From: Ruminococcaceae bacterium UBA3903
GTDB lineage: Bacteria; Bacillota; Clostridia; Oscillospirales; Acutalibacteraceae
Assembly (NCBI GenBank): GCA_002391625.1
Contig: DGFJ01000021.1
Coordinates: forward strand, 7,000-26,742
Length of the DNA: 19,743 nt
Reading direction: 5' to 3'
Every line of letters begins with the position of its first letter. Position 1 is the stretch's first letter. This document shows positions 14,029 through 19,743 of the stretch, one piece after another. The translations under genes were made by a program, and so were the position numbers. The notes under the pieces are model-generated. The model worked only from the letters and a program-made list of their open reading frames with translations. It had not been told where the DNA came from and made no database searches.

Positions 14029-14151
14029 ATGGTAATTGCAGTTTTGTTTTGTGCCTTTCGTAACGCAACAAAGGTTTCTTATATTCAAAATATTGTACAG
14101 GCGGAGCAACAGGTTATGGTAGATGATGTAATACATTTGGGAAATTATTAA
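14029..14151 (+). CDS. Possible 40-aa hydrophobic ORF, or frameshifted tail of the previous gene
   Basis: It starts 2 bp after the previous stop in TAATAATG and reads MVIAVLFCAFRNATKVSYIQ, then NIVQAEQQVMVDDVIHLGNY, then stop. The start is a transmembrane-like segment and the rest is hydrophilic. There is no Shine-Dalgarno sequence. A -1 slip on the A6 run at 14008-14013 would join the two frames as NYKKILLVIMVIAVLFCAF, giving a protein of about 190 aa with a fifth membrane segment. The choices are a coupled small gene, a frameshift mutation or programmed frameshifting; sequence alone cannot decide. The operon terminator follows 7 bp later, which supports this ORF being the true end of the transcript's coding region. 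Confidence 0.4.
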   Translation: MVIAVLFCAFRNATKVSYIQNIVQAEQQVMVDDVIHLGNY

Positions 14152-14158
14152 TAGCTTA

Positions 14159-14202
14159 GCAGGACAAACCAGTTTTGATAGACCGGTTTGTCCTGCTTTT
14201 TT
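14159..14202 (+). terminator. Strong terminator of the bacteriocin-like operon
   Basis: GCAGGACAAACC (14159-14170) and GGTTTGTCCTGC (14185-14196) are a perfect 12-bp stem followed by six T. It lies between the convergent operons; on the minus strand it ends with a less clear T-tract. Confidence 0.95.
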
Positions 14203-14213
14203 CTGCTTTCTAT

Positions 14214-14642
14214 TTATTGTTTATCCTTAAGCTTGGCGTTGATTTTTTTAGCTTGGTGCTTAAAAAACTGATAGAAACAAAACCAAATAACAAATGATAC
14301 TATTACTCCACACAAAATAGTAAATATAGTTGCCCATATTCCTAATGCTGTAGGTATCCATCCAACAGAAAAAGCACATATAATATATACAATCATACCA
14401 ATGCCCATGTGTATAATTATTTGTAAGGGGCGGGAAAGATTATCACAATCATATATGATTGTGGGGACTACAAAGCCAATACCAACTATTATAGATGCAA
14501 TAATTTGTATAATTACCTGATTAGGCGTAGTTGATAAAAATGTTTCTCCACCAAATATACATCCAAACAGAGAAATTAATGTGTAAACAGTGCTGCCCCA
14601 TGCCAATCCATAACCAGTTTTTATAATAATATTTTTAATCAT
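14214..14642 (-). CDS. DUF3021-family four-TM membrane protein
   Basis: A 142-aa membrane protein with four hydrophobic segments at about 6-31, 43-66, 73-96 and 100-126 and a basic C-terminal tail (KHQAKKINAKLKDK). Length, topology and the preceding LytTR gene fit DUF3021. In many Firmicutes such proteins are encoded directly after a stand-alone LytTR regulator and are thought to act as its membrane-bound antagonist or sensor. Eighteen bases separate it from the LytTR stop, and AAAGGTGAG precedes the ATG, so the pair is co-transcribed. It converges on the bacteriocin-like operon across the terminator at 14159-14202. Confidence 0.85.
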   Translation of the reverse strand: MIKNIIIKTGYGLAWGSTVYTLISLFGCIFGGETFLSTTPNQVIIQIIASIIVGIGFVVPTIIYDCDNLSRPLQIIIHMGIGMIVYIICAFSVGWIPTALGIWATIFTILCGVIVSFVIWFCFYQFFKHQAKKINAKLKDKQ

Positions 14643-14660
14643 TGTAAACTCACCTTTCTA

Positions 14661-15095
14661 TTATAAGCCTAAATATTTTTTGAAAGCAGGCAGGTACTTG
14701 CGGGAAATATATTCTTTATTACCGTTTTTAAGTATCAGCTGCATCATTCCTTTAAAGGTTGGCTCTACACAGTCAATTTGTTTTAAATTTACAATGGCTG
14801 ATTTTGATATTTGCATAAAGCCACTGCCAAGTGTCTGGCTAACCTCGTATAACCTCTTTTTAGTTGTGAAATGTTTATTTTTACTGTAAATAATAACCTG
14901 CGTATTTTCCACACGCACCATAAAAATTTCCTCTGGCTTTAAAATTATTATTCTCTCATTATCGTTTACTGTAAAAACGTTGTCCTGTGATTGTAGAGCT
15001 TTAATAGCGTTTTCTACCTGCTTTGTAATGGCATTGCTGTGTATTACCGCATATGGTTCTGTTATATCTGGAGATATGCTAATTTCAACTTTCAA
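14661..15095 (-). CDS. LytTR-family DNA-binding transcriptional regulator
   Basis: A 144-aa stand-alone regulator with no receiver domain. Residues 1-40 are a short N-terminal part (MKVEISISPDI...), and the LytTR DNA-binding domain spans about 43-140: IIILKPEEIFMVRVENTQV, KNKHFTTKKRLYEVSQTLGS, FMQISKSAIVNLKQIDCV and KEYISRKYLPAFKKYLG. The FMQISKSAIVNL and YISRKYLPAFK blocks are characteristic. The start codon is TTG at 15095: AGGAGG (plus 15103-15108) is perfectly spaced seven bases away, and no better start exists. It is co-transcribed with DUF3021. By analogy with LytTR regulatory systems such as HdrRM and BrsRM of Streptococcus mutans, it may control the neighbouring bacteriocin-like genes. 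I found no convincing LytTR binding repeats to prove it. Confidence 0.92.
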   Translation of the reverse strand: MKVEISISPDITEPYAVIHSNAITKQVENAIKALQSQDNVFTVNDNERIIILKPEEIFMVRVENTQVIIYSKNKHFTTKKRLYEVSQTLGSGFMQISKSAIVNLKQIDCVEPTFKGMMQLILKNGNKEYISRKYLPAFKKYLGL

Positions 15096-15131
15096 TGTAT
15101 AACCTCCTAGTTTTCTTTTGTCGACAGTCTT

Positions 15132-15160
15132 ATTATATATTACAAAGCTTTTATTGTCAG
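15132..15160 (-). promoter_or_regulatory. Promoter of the LytTR-DUF3021 operon
   Basis: On the minus strand CTGACA (15160-15155), a 17-bp spacer and TATAAT (15137-15132), giving a leader of about 30 nt. Confidence 0.85.
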
Positions 15161-15178
15161 CTAATGTAACGTAAGTGG

Positions 15179-15196
15179 TTCATATTTCAATATGAA
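15179..15196. promoter_or_regulatory. Palindrome upstream of the LytTR promoter, candidate operator
   Basis: TTCATATT-TC-AATATGAA is a perfect 8-bp inverted repeat with a 2-bp centre. It ends 18 bp upstream of the LytTR -35 box, a usual place for an activator site. I did not find the same sequence near the bacteriocin-like promoter. Confidence 0.4.
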
Positions 15197-15279
15197 ATGC
15201 AAAAATAACTATGTGAATTATGAATTTTTATATTTTAAATCATTTTTCATACTTCAACTGTAAAAAAAGCACAATAGAA

Positions 15280-15321
15280 CCCCCTTTTATGGCATTGTTA
15301 AAATAATGCCATAAGAGGGGG
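15280..15321 (-). terminator. 17-bp hairpin between the mutase gene and the LytTR operon
   Basis: CCCCCTTTTATGGCATT (15280-15296) pairs with AATGCCATAAGAGGGGG (15305-15321) with one G-T pair. It lies about 115 bp downstream of the minus-strand mutase gene, and the minus-strand exit ends in a T-run at 15262-15268. It probably terminates that gene. The TACGCCCCCT edge matches the hairpin at 6261. The remaining AT-rich sequence at 15197-15279 and 15322-15435 shows nothing I can name. Confidence 0.6.
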
Positions 15322-15435
15322 CGTACTAAGGATATATAAACATAAAAAATAAAATAGTAATGTTAAAGTTAAAATTACAGGCTTAACACGTCAAAAGAGG
15401 GAAAAGGTATTAACAAAAATAGATAAAGTAATTTA

Positions 15436-16938
15436 TTAAACATCCAAGCCCTTGCAGGTTTTCAGGAACACCATTAGCTTGTTTAGAATAATATCAACAC
15501 CGCCTATGGTGTCACTTTCAACGTTTAACGGCATAATAGGGTCATGAACACTAAGACGCAGCAAAAACCAACCATCACCATGGTTTTTGTCAAAGGATAC
15601 ACGCACACCCTCATGGCTGTCATTGGCAACTATCCAACCGTCCTGTTTATTTGCATAGCTGGTTAAATCTGATATGATTTTTTCTCCTGTTGACTTAAAG
15701 TCCTTATCTGTAATTTTAAAACGTACTTCTTTACCCTCAACAGGCTCTTTCAATATAGATGTTAAGCTTTCTAGCTTTTTGCCTTCTTTGTTTAATTGTG
15801 CCATTTTTATGATAATTTTTGTACATAGGTAAGCACCGTCATCAAGAAAATAGTTTTCACGCATGGCGGCATGACCAGAGGTTTCGATGGCTAAAGGACA
15901 GTTAACGCCATCTTTGTTAAGTCTGATAGCTTCGTTAATAACATTTTTGTAGCCACGTTTAAAACGGTGATGTTTACCACCTAGGTCGCTTTCAATAAAA
16001 GTCTTTAACCCAGATGAAGTGGTAGAGTCAGTAACTACCGTACCGCCAGCGTTGCTTTCAAGGGCTATGGCGGCCGCTACGGCAACCAGCTTGTTACGGT
16101 TAATCTCGTTCCCGCTGCTGTCAACAGCACCGCCACGGTCAACGTCAGTATCAAAGATAACACCCAAATCAGCCTTGTTATCTAAAACAGCTTTGCAAAT
16201 GGATGCCATGGCTGTTTCGTCCTCTGGGTTTGGTATATGGTTTGGAAACATACCGTCGGGGGTCAAAAACTGACTGCCTGTTGTGTCTGCACCTAATGGT
16301 GTTAGAACCTTGTCAGCATAGAAGCCACCTGCTCCGTTACCAGCATCTACAACTATTTTAAAGCCTTGTAATGGATGATTATAATCTTCGGCGTTAACAT
16401 CTTTACATATCATATCACGCAAATGCTGTGAGTATTGTTCCATATAGTTTACAGGTGTTACAGCACCACCACTAGCCCTTGGAGAAAAGTTATTATCCTG
16501 TGCATTTTGTAACAGAGCTTCGATGTCTTCAGCCTCTAAACCACCATCCCTAATGAAAAACTTTAGGCCATTTCTGTTAAACGGGTGGTGGCTGGCTGTT
16601 ATTTGAATAGAGCCATCACAGCAAAGGTCCACAGTTGTCATAAACATTGATGGAGTAGATGCTAAACCACAATCAAGTACAGAAACACCCTTGTCTATCA
16701 AGGTGTCAGTAACCGCTTTTGCTATGCGAGGACCAGAAATTCTGGAGTCCCTTCCCACTGCGACCTTTAATTCGTTGGAATTTTTGCCCACCTTTTGGCT
16801 TAACCACTTAATGAACCCATTGGTCATGTGCTGTATAGTGTCGTTTGTTAAATTTATAGACTGTCCTTGTACACCATCACTGGCAATACCCCTAATATCT
16901 GTACCACTTTTAAATTGTTTCCAATAATCATTCAGCAT
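15436..16938 (-). CDS. Phosphoglucomutase / phosphomannomutase (alpha-D-phosphohexomutase)
   Basis: A 500-aa cytoplasmic enzyme that interconverts hexose 6-phosphates and 1-phosphates, supplying sugar nucleotides for wall and glycan synthesis. The phosphoserine loop TASHHPFNRNG has Ser116. The metal loop DTDVDRGG supplies Asp263, Asp265 and Asp267. The sugar-binding loop is ETSGH (352-356), and the C-terminal phosphate-binding part is SHEGVRVSF...GWFLLRLSVHDPIMPLNVES (441-475). GTDIRG (12-17) and VAVGRDSR (59-66) begin domain 1. This is the longer clade typical of Clostridia, so glucose versus mannose preference cannot be told. AAAGGA precedes the ATG by 8 bases. It is a single-gene unit with its own promoter. 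Confidence 0.92.
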   Translation of the reverse strand: MLNDYWKQFKSGTDIRGIASDGVQGQSINLTNDTIQHMTNGFIKWLSQKVGKNSNELKVAVGRDSRISGPRIAKAVTDTLIDKGVSVLDCGLASTPSMFMTTVDLCCDGSIQITASHHPFNRNGLKFFIRDGGLEAEDIEALLQNAQDNNFSPRASGGAVTPVNYMEQYSQHLRDMICKDVNAEDYNHPLQGFKIVVDAGNGAGGFYADKVLTPLGADTTGSQFLTPDGMFPNHIPNPEDETAMASICKAVLDNKADLGVIFDTDVDRGGAVDSSGNEINRNKLVAVAAAIALESNAGGTVVTDSTTSSGLKTFIESDLGGKHHRFKRGYKNVINEAIRLNKDGVNCPLAIETSGHAAMRENYFLDDGAYLCTKIIIKMAQLNKEGKKLESLTSILKEPVEGKEVRFKITDKDFKSTGEKIISDLTSYANKQDGWIVANDSHEGVRVSFDKNHGDGWFLLRLSVHDPIMPLNVESDTIGGVDIILNKLMVFLKTCKGLDV

Positions 16939-17003
16939 TTCTTTCGTCCTTTCACATAGCTATAATAGGTCAATAGCAGTTCTATATTAAATTTACTGAA
17001 ATT

Positions 17004-17032
17004 ATTATACACTGATATGCTGACTTTTCCAA
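17004..17032 (-). promoter_or_regulatory. Promoter of the phosphohexomutase gene
   Basis: On the minus strand TTGGAA (17032-17027), a 17-bp spacer and TATAAT (17009-17004), leaving a leader of about 60 nt. Confidence 0.75.
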
Positions 17033-17101
17033 CCGCTTTTCCAACTTTTAATCATAAAAAAATCCTTTGGTGGCACAATAGTTCTAAGGGAAGTGAGTAT
17101 A

Positions 17102-17770
17102 GTGGCATTAATAGAGTTAAGGGATGTAAGTAAAATATATAAAACATCAGATGAGGAAATTTATGCTTTAGATAATATTTGTATTAATATTGAGAAGGGC
17201 GAGTTAGTTGCAATTATAGGGCAGTCAGGTTCTGGAAAGTCAACATTAATGAATATACTTGGGTGTTTAGATGTGCCTACTAATGGAACATATATATTAA
17301 ACGGGGAAAATATATCTACTGTTAAGGAAGCAAAGCTAAGTATGATACGCAACAAGGAGATAGGGTTTATTTTTCAAAGCTTTAATCTGGTGCCATCATT
17401 AACCGCACTGGAAAATGTTGAACTGCCGTTGACATATAGAAAAATATCCCGAAAGGAGCGTAAGGCGTTGGCAACAGAAGCACTTGACAGGGTAGGTTTA
17501 CTTAGCAGGATAAATCATCGTCCATGGGAGTTGTCAGGTGGACAACAACAGCGTGTAGCTATTGCCAGAGCAATAGCTGCCAGTCCTCCTATTATTTTAG
17601 CAGACGAACCAACAGGTAATTTGGATAGTCAGTCAGGCGATGAAATAGTGGATATTCTTTTTGAACTTAACCAGCAGGGGAAAACCATAATATTGATAAC
17701 ACATGACAATGATTTAGCGGATCTAGCACAGCGTAGAATATTAATTTCTGATGGCAGAGTTTGCATTTAG
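17102..17770 (+). CDS. ABC transporter ATP-binding protein, MacB/LolD class, no adjacent permease
   Basis: A 222-aa ATPase with Walker A GQSGSGKST (40-48), Q-loop GFIFQSFNLVPSLTALENVE (88-107), signature LSGGQQQRV (144-152), Walker B IILADEP (164-170) and H-loop His201 in LITHD. The FQSFNL.P.LTA.ENV segment is typical of MacB/LolD-type ATPases that pair with an FtsX-like permease for export of peptides, antibiotics or lipoproteins. No permease gene follows: the next 570 bp are non-coding. The partner is therefore elsewhere or lost. The start is uncertain. I prefer GTG at 17102 (MALIELRDVSKIYK, the family's usual beginning, with TAAGGGAAGTGA ending 5 bases before). GTG at 17093 would add three residues but has almost no spacing. 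Confidence 0.88.
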   Translation: MALIELRDVSKIYKTSDEEIYALDNICINIEKGELVAIIGQSGSGKSTLMNILGCLDVPTNGTYILNGENISTVKEAKLSMIRNKEIGFIFQSFNLVPSLTALENVELPLTYRKISRKERKALATEALDRVGLLSRINHRPWELSGGQQQRVAIARAIAASPPIILADEPTGNLDSQSGDEIVDILFELNQQGKTIILITHDNDLADLAQRRILISDGRVCI

Positions 17771-18211
17771 TAGGTATTGGAATAATAAAGATGTGGTTTA
17801 TCGTCATTGTTATGTCCTAATATATTGCACGCCATTGTTGTAATGACCATTTTTTATAATTGCAGTTTGTGAATTATGCTAAAGTTACTAAAAACTATAG
17901 ACTTTTACTGCCAATGTAAGCTATAATATATAAAACAGTATAAATTATGGAAAGAACAGAAAAAAATGGTTGATTTTGATAAAAATCCCATAATGAATAT
18001 AAAAATAAATATTGCTGGTTTTGGCACAATATATTAAATGGTAATATTTGCGGAATTTAAAAAGTGCAATACGCACAAAAAAATCTTCTTTTTTTTGTTA
18101 CCTAAAGAAAAACAGTGAAAAAATATGTTCAATATATACAATTATTTTCATCATGTTAAAAACTACGTCTACACACAAAGCTAATTATACAACTTTTTTA
18201 TAAAATTTTTG
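17771..18211. other. AT-rich non-coding stretch after the ABC ATPase
   Basis: No gene can be supported here. A 23-codon frame near 17967 (MVDFDKNPIMNIKINIAGFG...) has no ribosome-binding site. A small GTGC/GCAC hairpin flanked by A- and T-runs at about 18058-18088 could be a weak terminator. There is no permease remnant that I can recognise. Confidence 0.5.
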
Positions 18212-18239
18212 TTGACAATTACAAAGTCTGTGATATAAT
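18212..18239 (+). promoter_or_regulatory. Near-perfect promoter for the 88-aa protein gene
   Basis: TTGACA (18212-18217), a 16-bp spacer with TG just before the -10, and TATAAT (18234-18239). Both boxes are full consensus, plus an extended -10. With AGGAGG at 18327-18332 this predicts high expression. Confidence 0.92.
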
Positions 18240-18245
18240 ATAGTC

Positions 18246-18326
18246 AACGAGTTAAGAAAAGCTCGTTAACATATATCCGAAATGAGATTAACCAGTCCAG
18301 AGTAGGCACGTGAAATTATTTTTTTG
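18246..18326 (+). promoter_or_regulatory. Structured 5' leader of about 95 nt
   Basis: AACGAG (18245-18250) pairs with CTCGTT (18262-18267) as an apical hairpin around TTAAGAAAAG. The rest (CCGAAATGAGATTAACCAGT..., then AGTAGGCACGTGAAA) has GC-richer islands unlike the AT-rich surroundings. It matches no riboswitch class that I know. It may stabilise the mRNA or carry unrecognised regulation. Confidence 0.4.
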
Positions 18327-18339
18327 AGGAGGAATTTTT

Positions 18340-18606
18340 ATGACACCGATCCTAGAGCTTCACGACATCGATGTTACTGCATTCCTTGCCGTGATTGACA
18401 CTTGCGAGGGTAACGTATATTTGGTAACCAGAGAGGGTGACCACTTAAATCTGAAAAGTAAACTTTGTCAGTTGGTTGGTTTAACACAACTAATTGAGGG
18501 CGGCAAAATTGCCGAAGCTTACATCGTTTGTGAAAACAAAAATGATGAAAGCAAGCTGTTCAGATTTAATTTGCTTGGTGACACAGGCAATGCTGACGTA
18601 GATTAA
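18340..18606 (+). CDS. Conserved-looking 88-aa protein of unknown function
   Basis: MTPILELHDIDVTAFLAVID begins a small acidic protein with a hydrophobic/alternating pattern, including CEGNVYLVTREGDHLNLKSK, LCQLVGLTQLIEGGKIAEAY and ESKLFRFNLLG. It has two cysteines in the first half, one in IVCENK, no signal peptide and no membrane segment, so it is cytoplasmic. I have the impression of having seen similar proteins in Clostridia but cannot name the family or function. AGGAGG is seven bases before the ATG. It is a single-gene unit between a consensus promoter and a strong terminator. Codon choice (GAC, ATC, CTG) is more GC-rich than its neighbours, as often seen in highly expressed genes. Confidence 0.85.
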   Translation: MTPILELHDIDVTAFLAVIDTCEGNVYLVTREGDHLNLKSKLCQLVGLTQLIEGGKIAEAYIVCENKNDESKLFRFNLLGDTGNADVD

Positions 18607-18645
18607 GCCACATAAATGTTTTACCATTATTTCAGGAAATCCTAG

Positions 18646-18679
18646 CCAAAGAGCCACTGCGTAAGCAGTGGCTTTTTGG
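18646..18679 (+). terminator. Terminator of the 88-aa protein gene
   Basis: AGCCACTGC (18652-18660) pairs with GCAGTGGCT (18665-18673) around GTAA, extended by CCAAA/TTTGG (18646-18650/18675-18679), with TTTTT overlapping. A second stem GCTTTTTGGCGTCT (18671-18684) with AGACGCTAAAAAGC (18697-18710), one G-T pair, competes with it for GCTTTTTGG. Confidence 0.88.
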
Positions 18680-18710
18680 CGTCTGTTTGACACATTAGAC
18701 GCTAAAAAGC

Positions 18711-19008
18711 TAGACGATTTATGACGCATATTAATTATAGCTTAGTATTGATTGCTAATCGCTTTTATTGACAAGTATTTGTGCTGGATTTGAATTATGG
18801 GAACACAAAGGGCTGTTGTCAATTATTCTTTTAACATTACAGATTTTAAGTAAAAAAAGGCTTAATATGGAATTGATTACCAACATAAATTTAAAAAAAC
18901 TACCCCTTTGGGTGGTCTAAAAAATGCCTAAATGTTATATAATTACCGATAAGCCAAGGATATATTTTCCTTGAGAAAAAAATGGGAAAAAGGACGGAGA
19001 TTATAATT
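18711..19008 (+). promoter_or_regulatory. Upstream region of the lipoprotein gene
   Basis: There is no gene here. ACTACCC-CTTT-GGGTGGT (18899-18916) is a hairpin with A-runs before and after it, so on the minus strand it would look like a terminator, though no minus-strand gene feeds it. TATAAT at 18938-18943 is a plausible -10 with a poor -35. A TTGACA at 18768-18773 lacks a good -10 at the right distance. Confidence 0.4.
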
Positions 19009-19653
19009 ATGAAAATTTTAGCAAAAGTTGGTGCTGTTGTTATTGCAATGGCTATGGTATTATCCTTCGCAGGCTGTGGTGGAAGTGGTGCTAGCAGTTC
19101 ATCTACAAGCTCAGCAGCAAGTTCAGCAGCAAGTTCAACAGCTGAGTCATCTAAGGCAGATAGCTCAACAGCTGATGCAGAAGAAGAAGAAGAAACAAGT
19201 GTAGCAGAAAGCACAGCATCATCTTCATTGTCCGAGGATGATTTAGCAACATTGATCGCTATTTCTGCTATTGCAGAGGCTTTACAGCAGGACGATACTA
19301 CAACTGCAGTACAGAGTGCCTTGGTAAACGGTGGCAACGCAGCTGTTTGGGTGCCAGTAGCTGTTTCTAACGGTACTATTGTTATGGATAAGGCTATTGC
19401 CGAGGCTGCAGGTGCTACAGAGATGGTAGCAATATTTGATGGTATGAACATCACTTTTGATGCACAGGGTAACTGTGCTATGACCTCCTCTTCAGGTACT
19501 GAGAGCGGTACTTATACTGTTGAGGCTAGCGATATTGCTATCACCAGTGCAGATGGTACTGTTAATAAAATGACTATTGATGCTACAACAGGAGCATTGA
19601 GTATGGAGATAGGTGGCAATACACTTTATTTCTCAATGGCAGTTGCTCAATAA
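19009..19653 (+). CDS. Ser/Ala-rich lipoprotein with a lipocalin-like C-terminal domain
   Basis: A 214-aa predicted lipoprotein. The signal peptide MKILAKVGAVVIAMAMVLSF ends in the lipobox FAGC, so Cys23 would be modified by Lgt. Residues 24-72 are a low-complexity linker of Ser, Ala and Thr followed by EEEEE, which should hold the folded part away from the membrane. The C-terminal part (about 78-214) has a helical start (LSEDDLATLIAISAIAEALQ) and then a beta-rich repeat pattern FDGMNITFDAQGNCAMTSS, GTYTVEASDIAITSADG, GALSMEIGGNTLYFSMA, as in small extracellular beta-sandwich/lipocalin-like clostridial proteins. Its ligand is unknown. I chose the ATG at 19009 (GGACGGAG upstream, Lys right after Met). 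An in-frame ATG at 18982 lacks a ribosome-binding site. Confidence 0.88.
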   Translation: MKILAKVGAVVIAMAMVLSFAGCGGSGASSSSTSSAASSAASSTAESSKADSSTADAEEEEETSVAESTASSSLSEDDLATLIAISAIAEALQQDDTTTAVQSALVNGGNAAVWVPVAVSNGTIVMDKAIAEAAGATEMVAIFDGMNITFDAQGNCAMTSSSGTESGTYTVEASDIAITSADGTVNKMTIDATTGALSMEIGGNTLYFSMAVAQ

Positions 19654-19685
19654 TTAACCCTAGAACAATCCTTTTCATTATTAAA

Positions 19686-19726
19686 AATGCGTTAGACAGA
19701 AAAAGCTGTCTAACGCATTATTTTTT
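19686..19726 (+). terminator. Terminator after the lipoprotein gene
   Basis: AATGCGTTAGACAG (19686-19699) and CTGTCTAACGCATT (19706-19719) form a perfect 14-bp stem around AAAAAG, followed by A and six T. Confidence 0.96.
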
Positions 19727-19743
19727 GGCTCTCTGTCAATAGT

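Noticed and set aside
15120..15200. LytTR/AgrA-like paired direct repeats
   Set aside because: One partial match (TACGTTACA on the minus strand) exists, but no second copy at the expected ~21-bp spacing, so I report only the palindrome.
18246..18326. A known riboswitch or T-box in the leader of the 88-aa gene
   Set aside because: I looked for T-box, TPP, SAM, purine, c-di-GMP, glycine and ZTP core motifs and found none.
18899..18916. Terminator hairpin for a minus-strand gene
   Set aside because: The hairpin is real, but no minus-strand gene lies upstream of it; the frame covering the lipoprotein on the minus strand is only the antisense of a Ser/Ala-rich gene.
1..19743. A CRISPR array, prophage or full integrative element
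   Set aside because: There are no regularly spaced repeats, and no integrase, terminase or capsid-like proteins. The tRNA-Leu repeats are adjacent, not spaced by unique sequence.

Overview
The window looks like chromosomal DNA of a low-GC Gram-positive bacterium, most likely a gut-type member of Clostridia (Oscillospirales is my guess). The evidence is the set of families: the YfmF/YfmH peptidase pair, a DnaD-type protein followed by a DnaC/DnaI-type helicase loader, a TSCPD-domain protein, a LytTR/DUF3021 pair and a lactococcin-972-type export cassette. Strong Shine-Dalgarno sites, some TTG/GTG starts and near-consensus sigma-70/A promoters fit the same picture. The taxonomic call is inference from gene content only.

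Layout, left to right. 1-1023 is a tRNA region: the 3' end of one tRNA, an intact tRNA-Gln(TTG), an eroded insertion-sequence remnant, and a minus-strand tRNA-Leu(GAG) whose last 20 bases are repeated twice downstream in 140-bp tandem units. 1373-5764 is a plus-strand housekeeping block: yfmF, yfmH, lgt, folD. 5765-6307 is a gene graveyard with a DUF5680 relic, closed by a 16-bp perfect hairpin. 6308-8355 is a minus-strand replication-initiation operon (DnaD-like protein, helicase loader). 8600-10312 carries tRNA-Gly(GCC), a PHP-domain phosphoesterase and a TSCPD protein.

10456-14202 is the most interesting part. A promoter drives a small secreted cationic peptide with a signal peptide, then an 8-TM FtsX-like membrane protein of the bacteriocin-associated type, its ATPase, a small unknown membrane protein and a short hydrophobic ORF. 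It ends in a strong terminator. Facing it on the minus strand (14214-15160) is a LytTR DNA-binding regulator followed by a 4-TM DUF3021 protein, an arrangement like the LytTR regulatory systems that control bacteriocins in streptococci. I read this as a divergent lactococcin-972-like bacteriocin/export locus with a candidate regulator next to it.

15436-17032 holds a phosphoglucomutase/phosphomannomutase. It is followed by an orphan MacB/LolD-type ABC ATPase without a permease (17102-17770), a strongly expressed-looking 88-aa unknown protein (18340-18606) behind a near-consensus promoter, and a Ser/Ala-rich lipoprotein (19009-19653), which would be a substrate of the Lgt enzyme encoded earlier.
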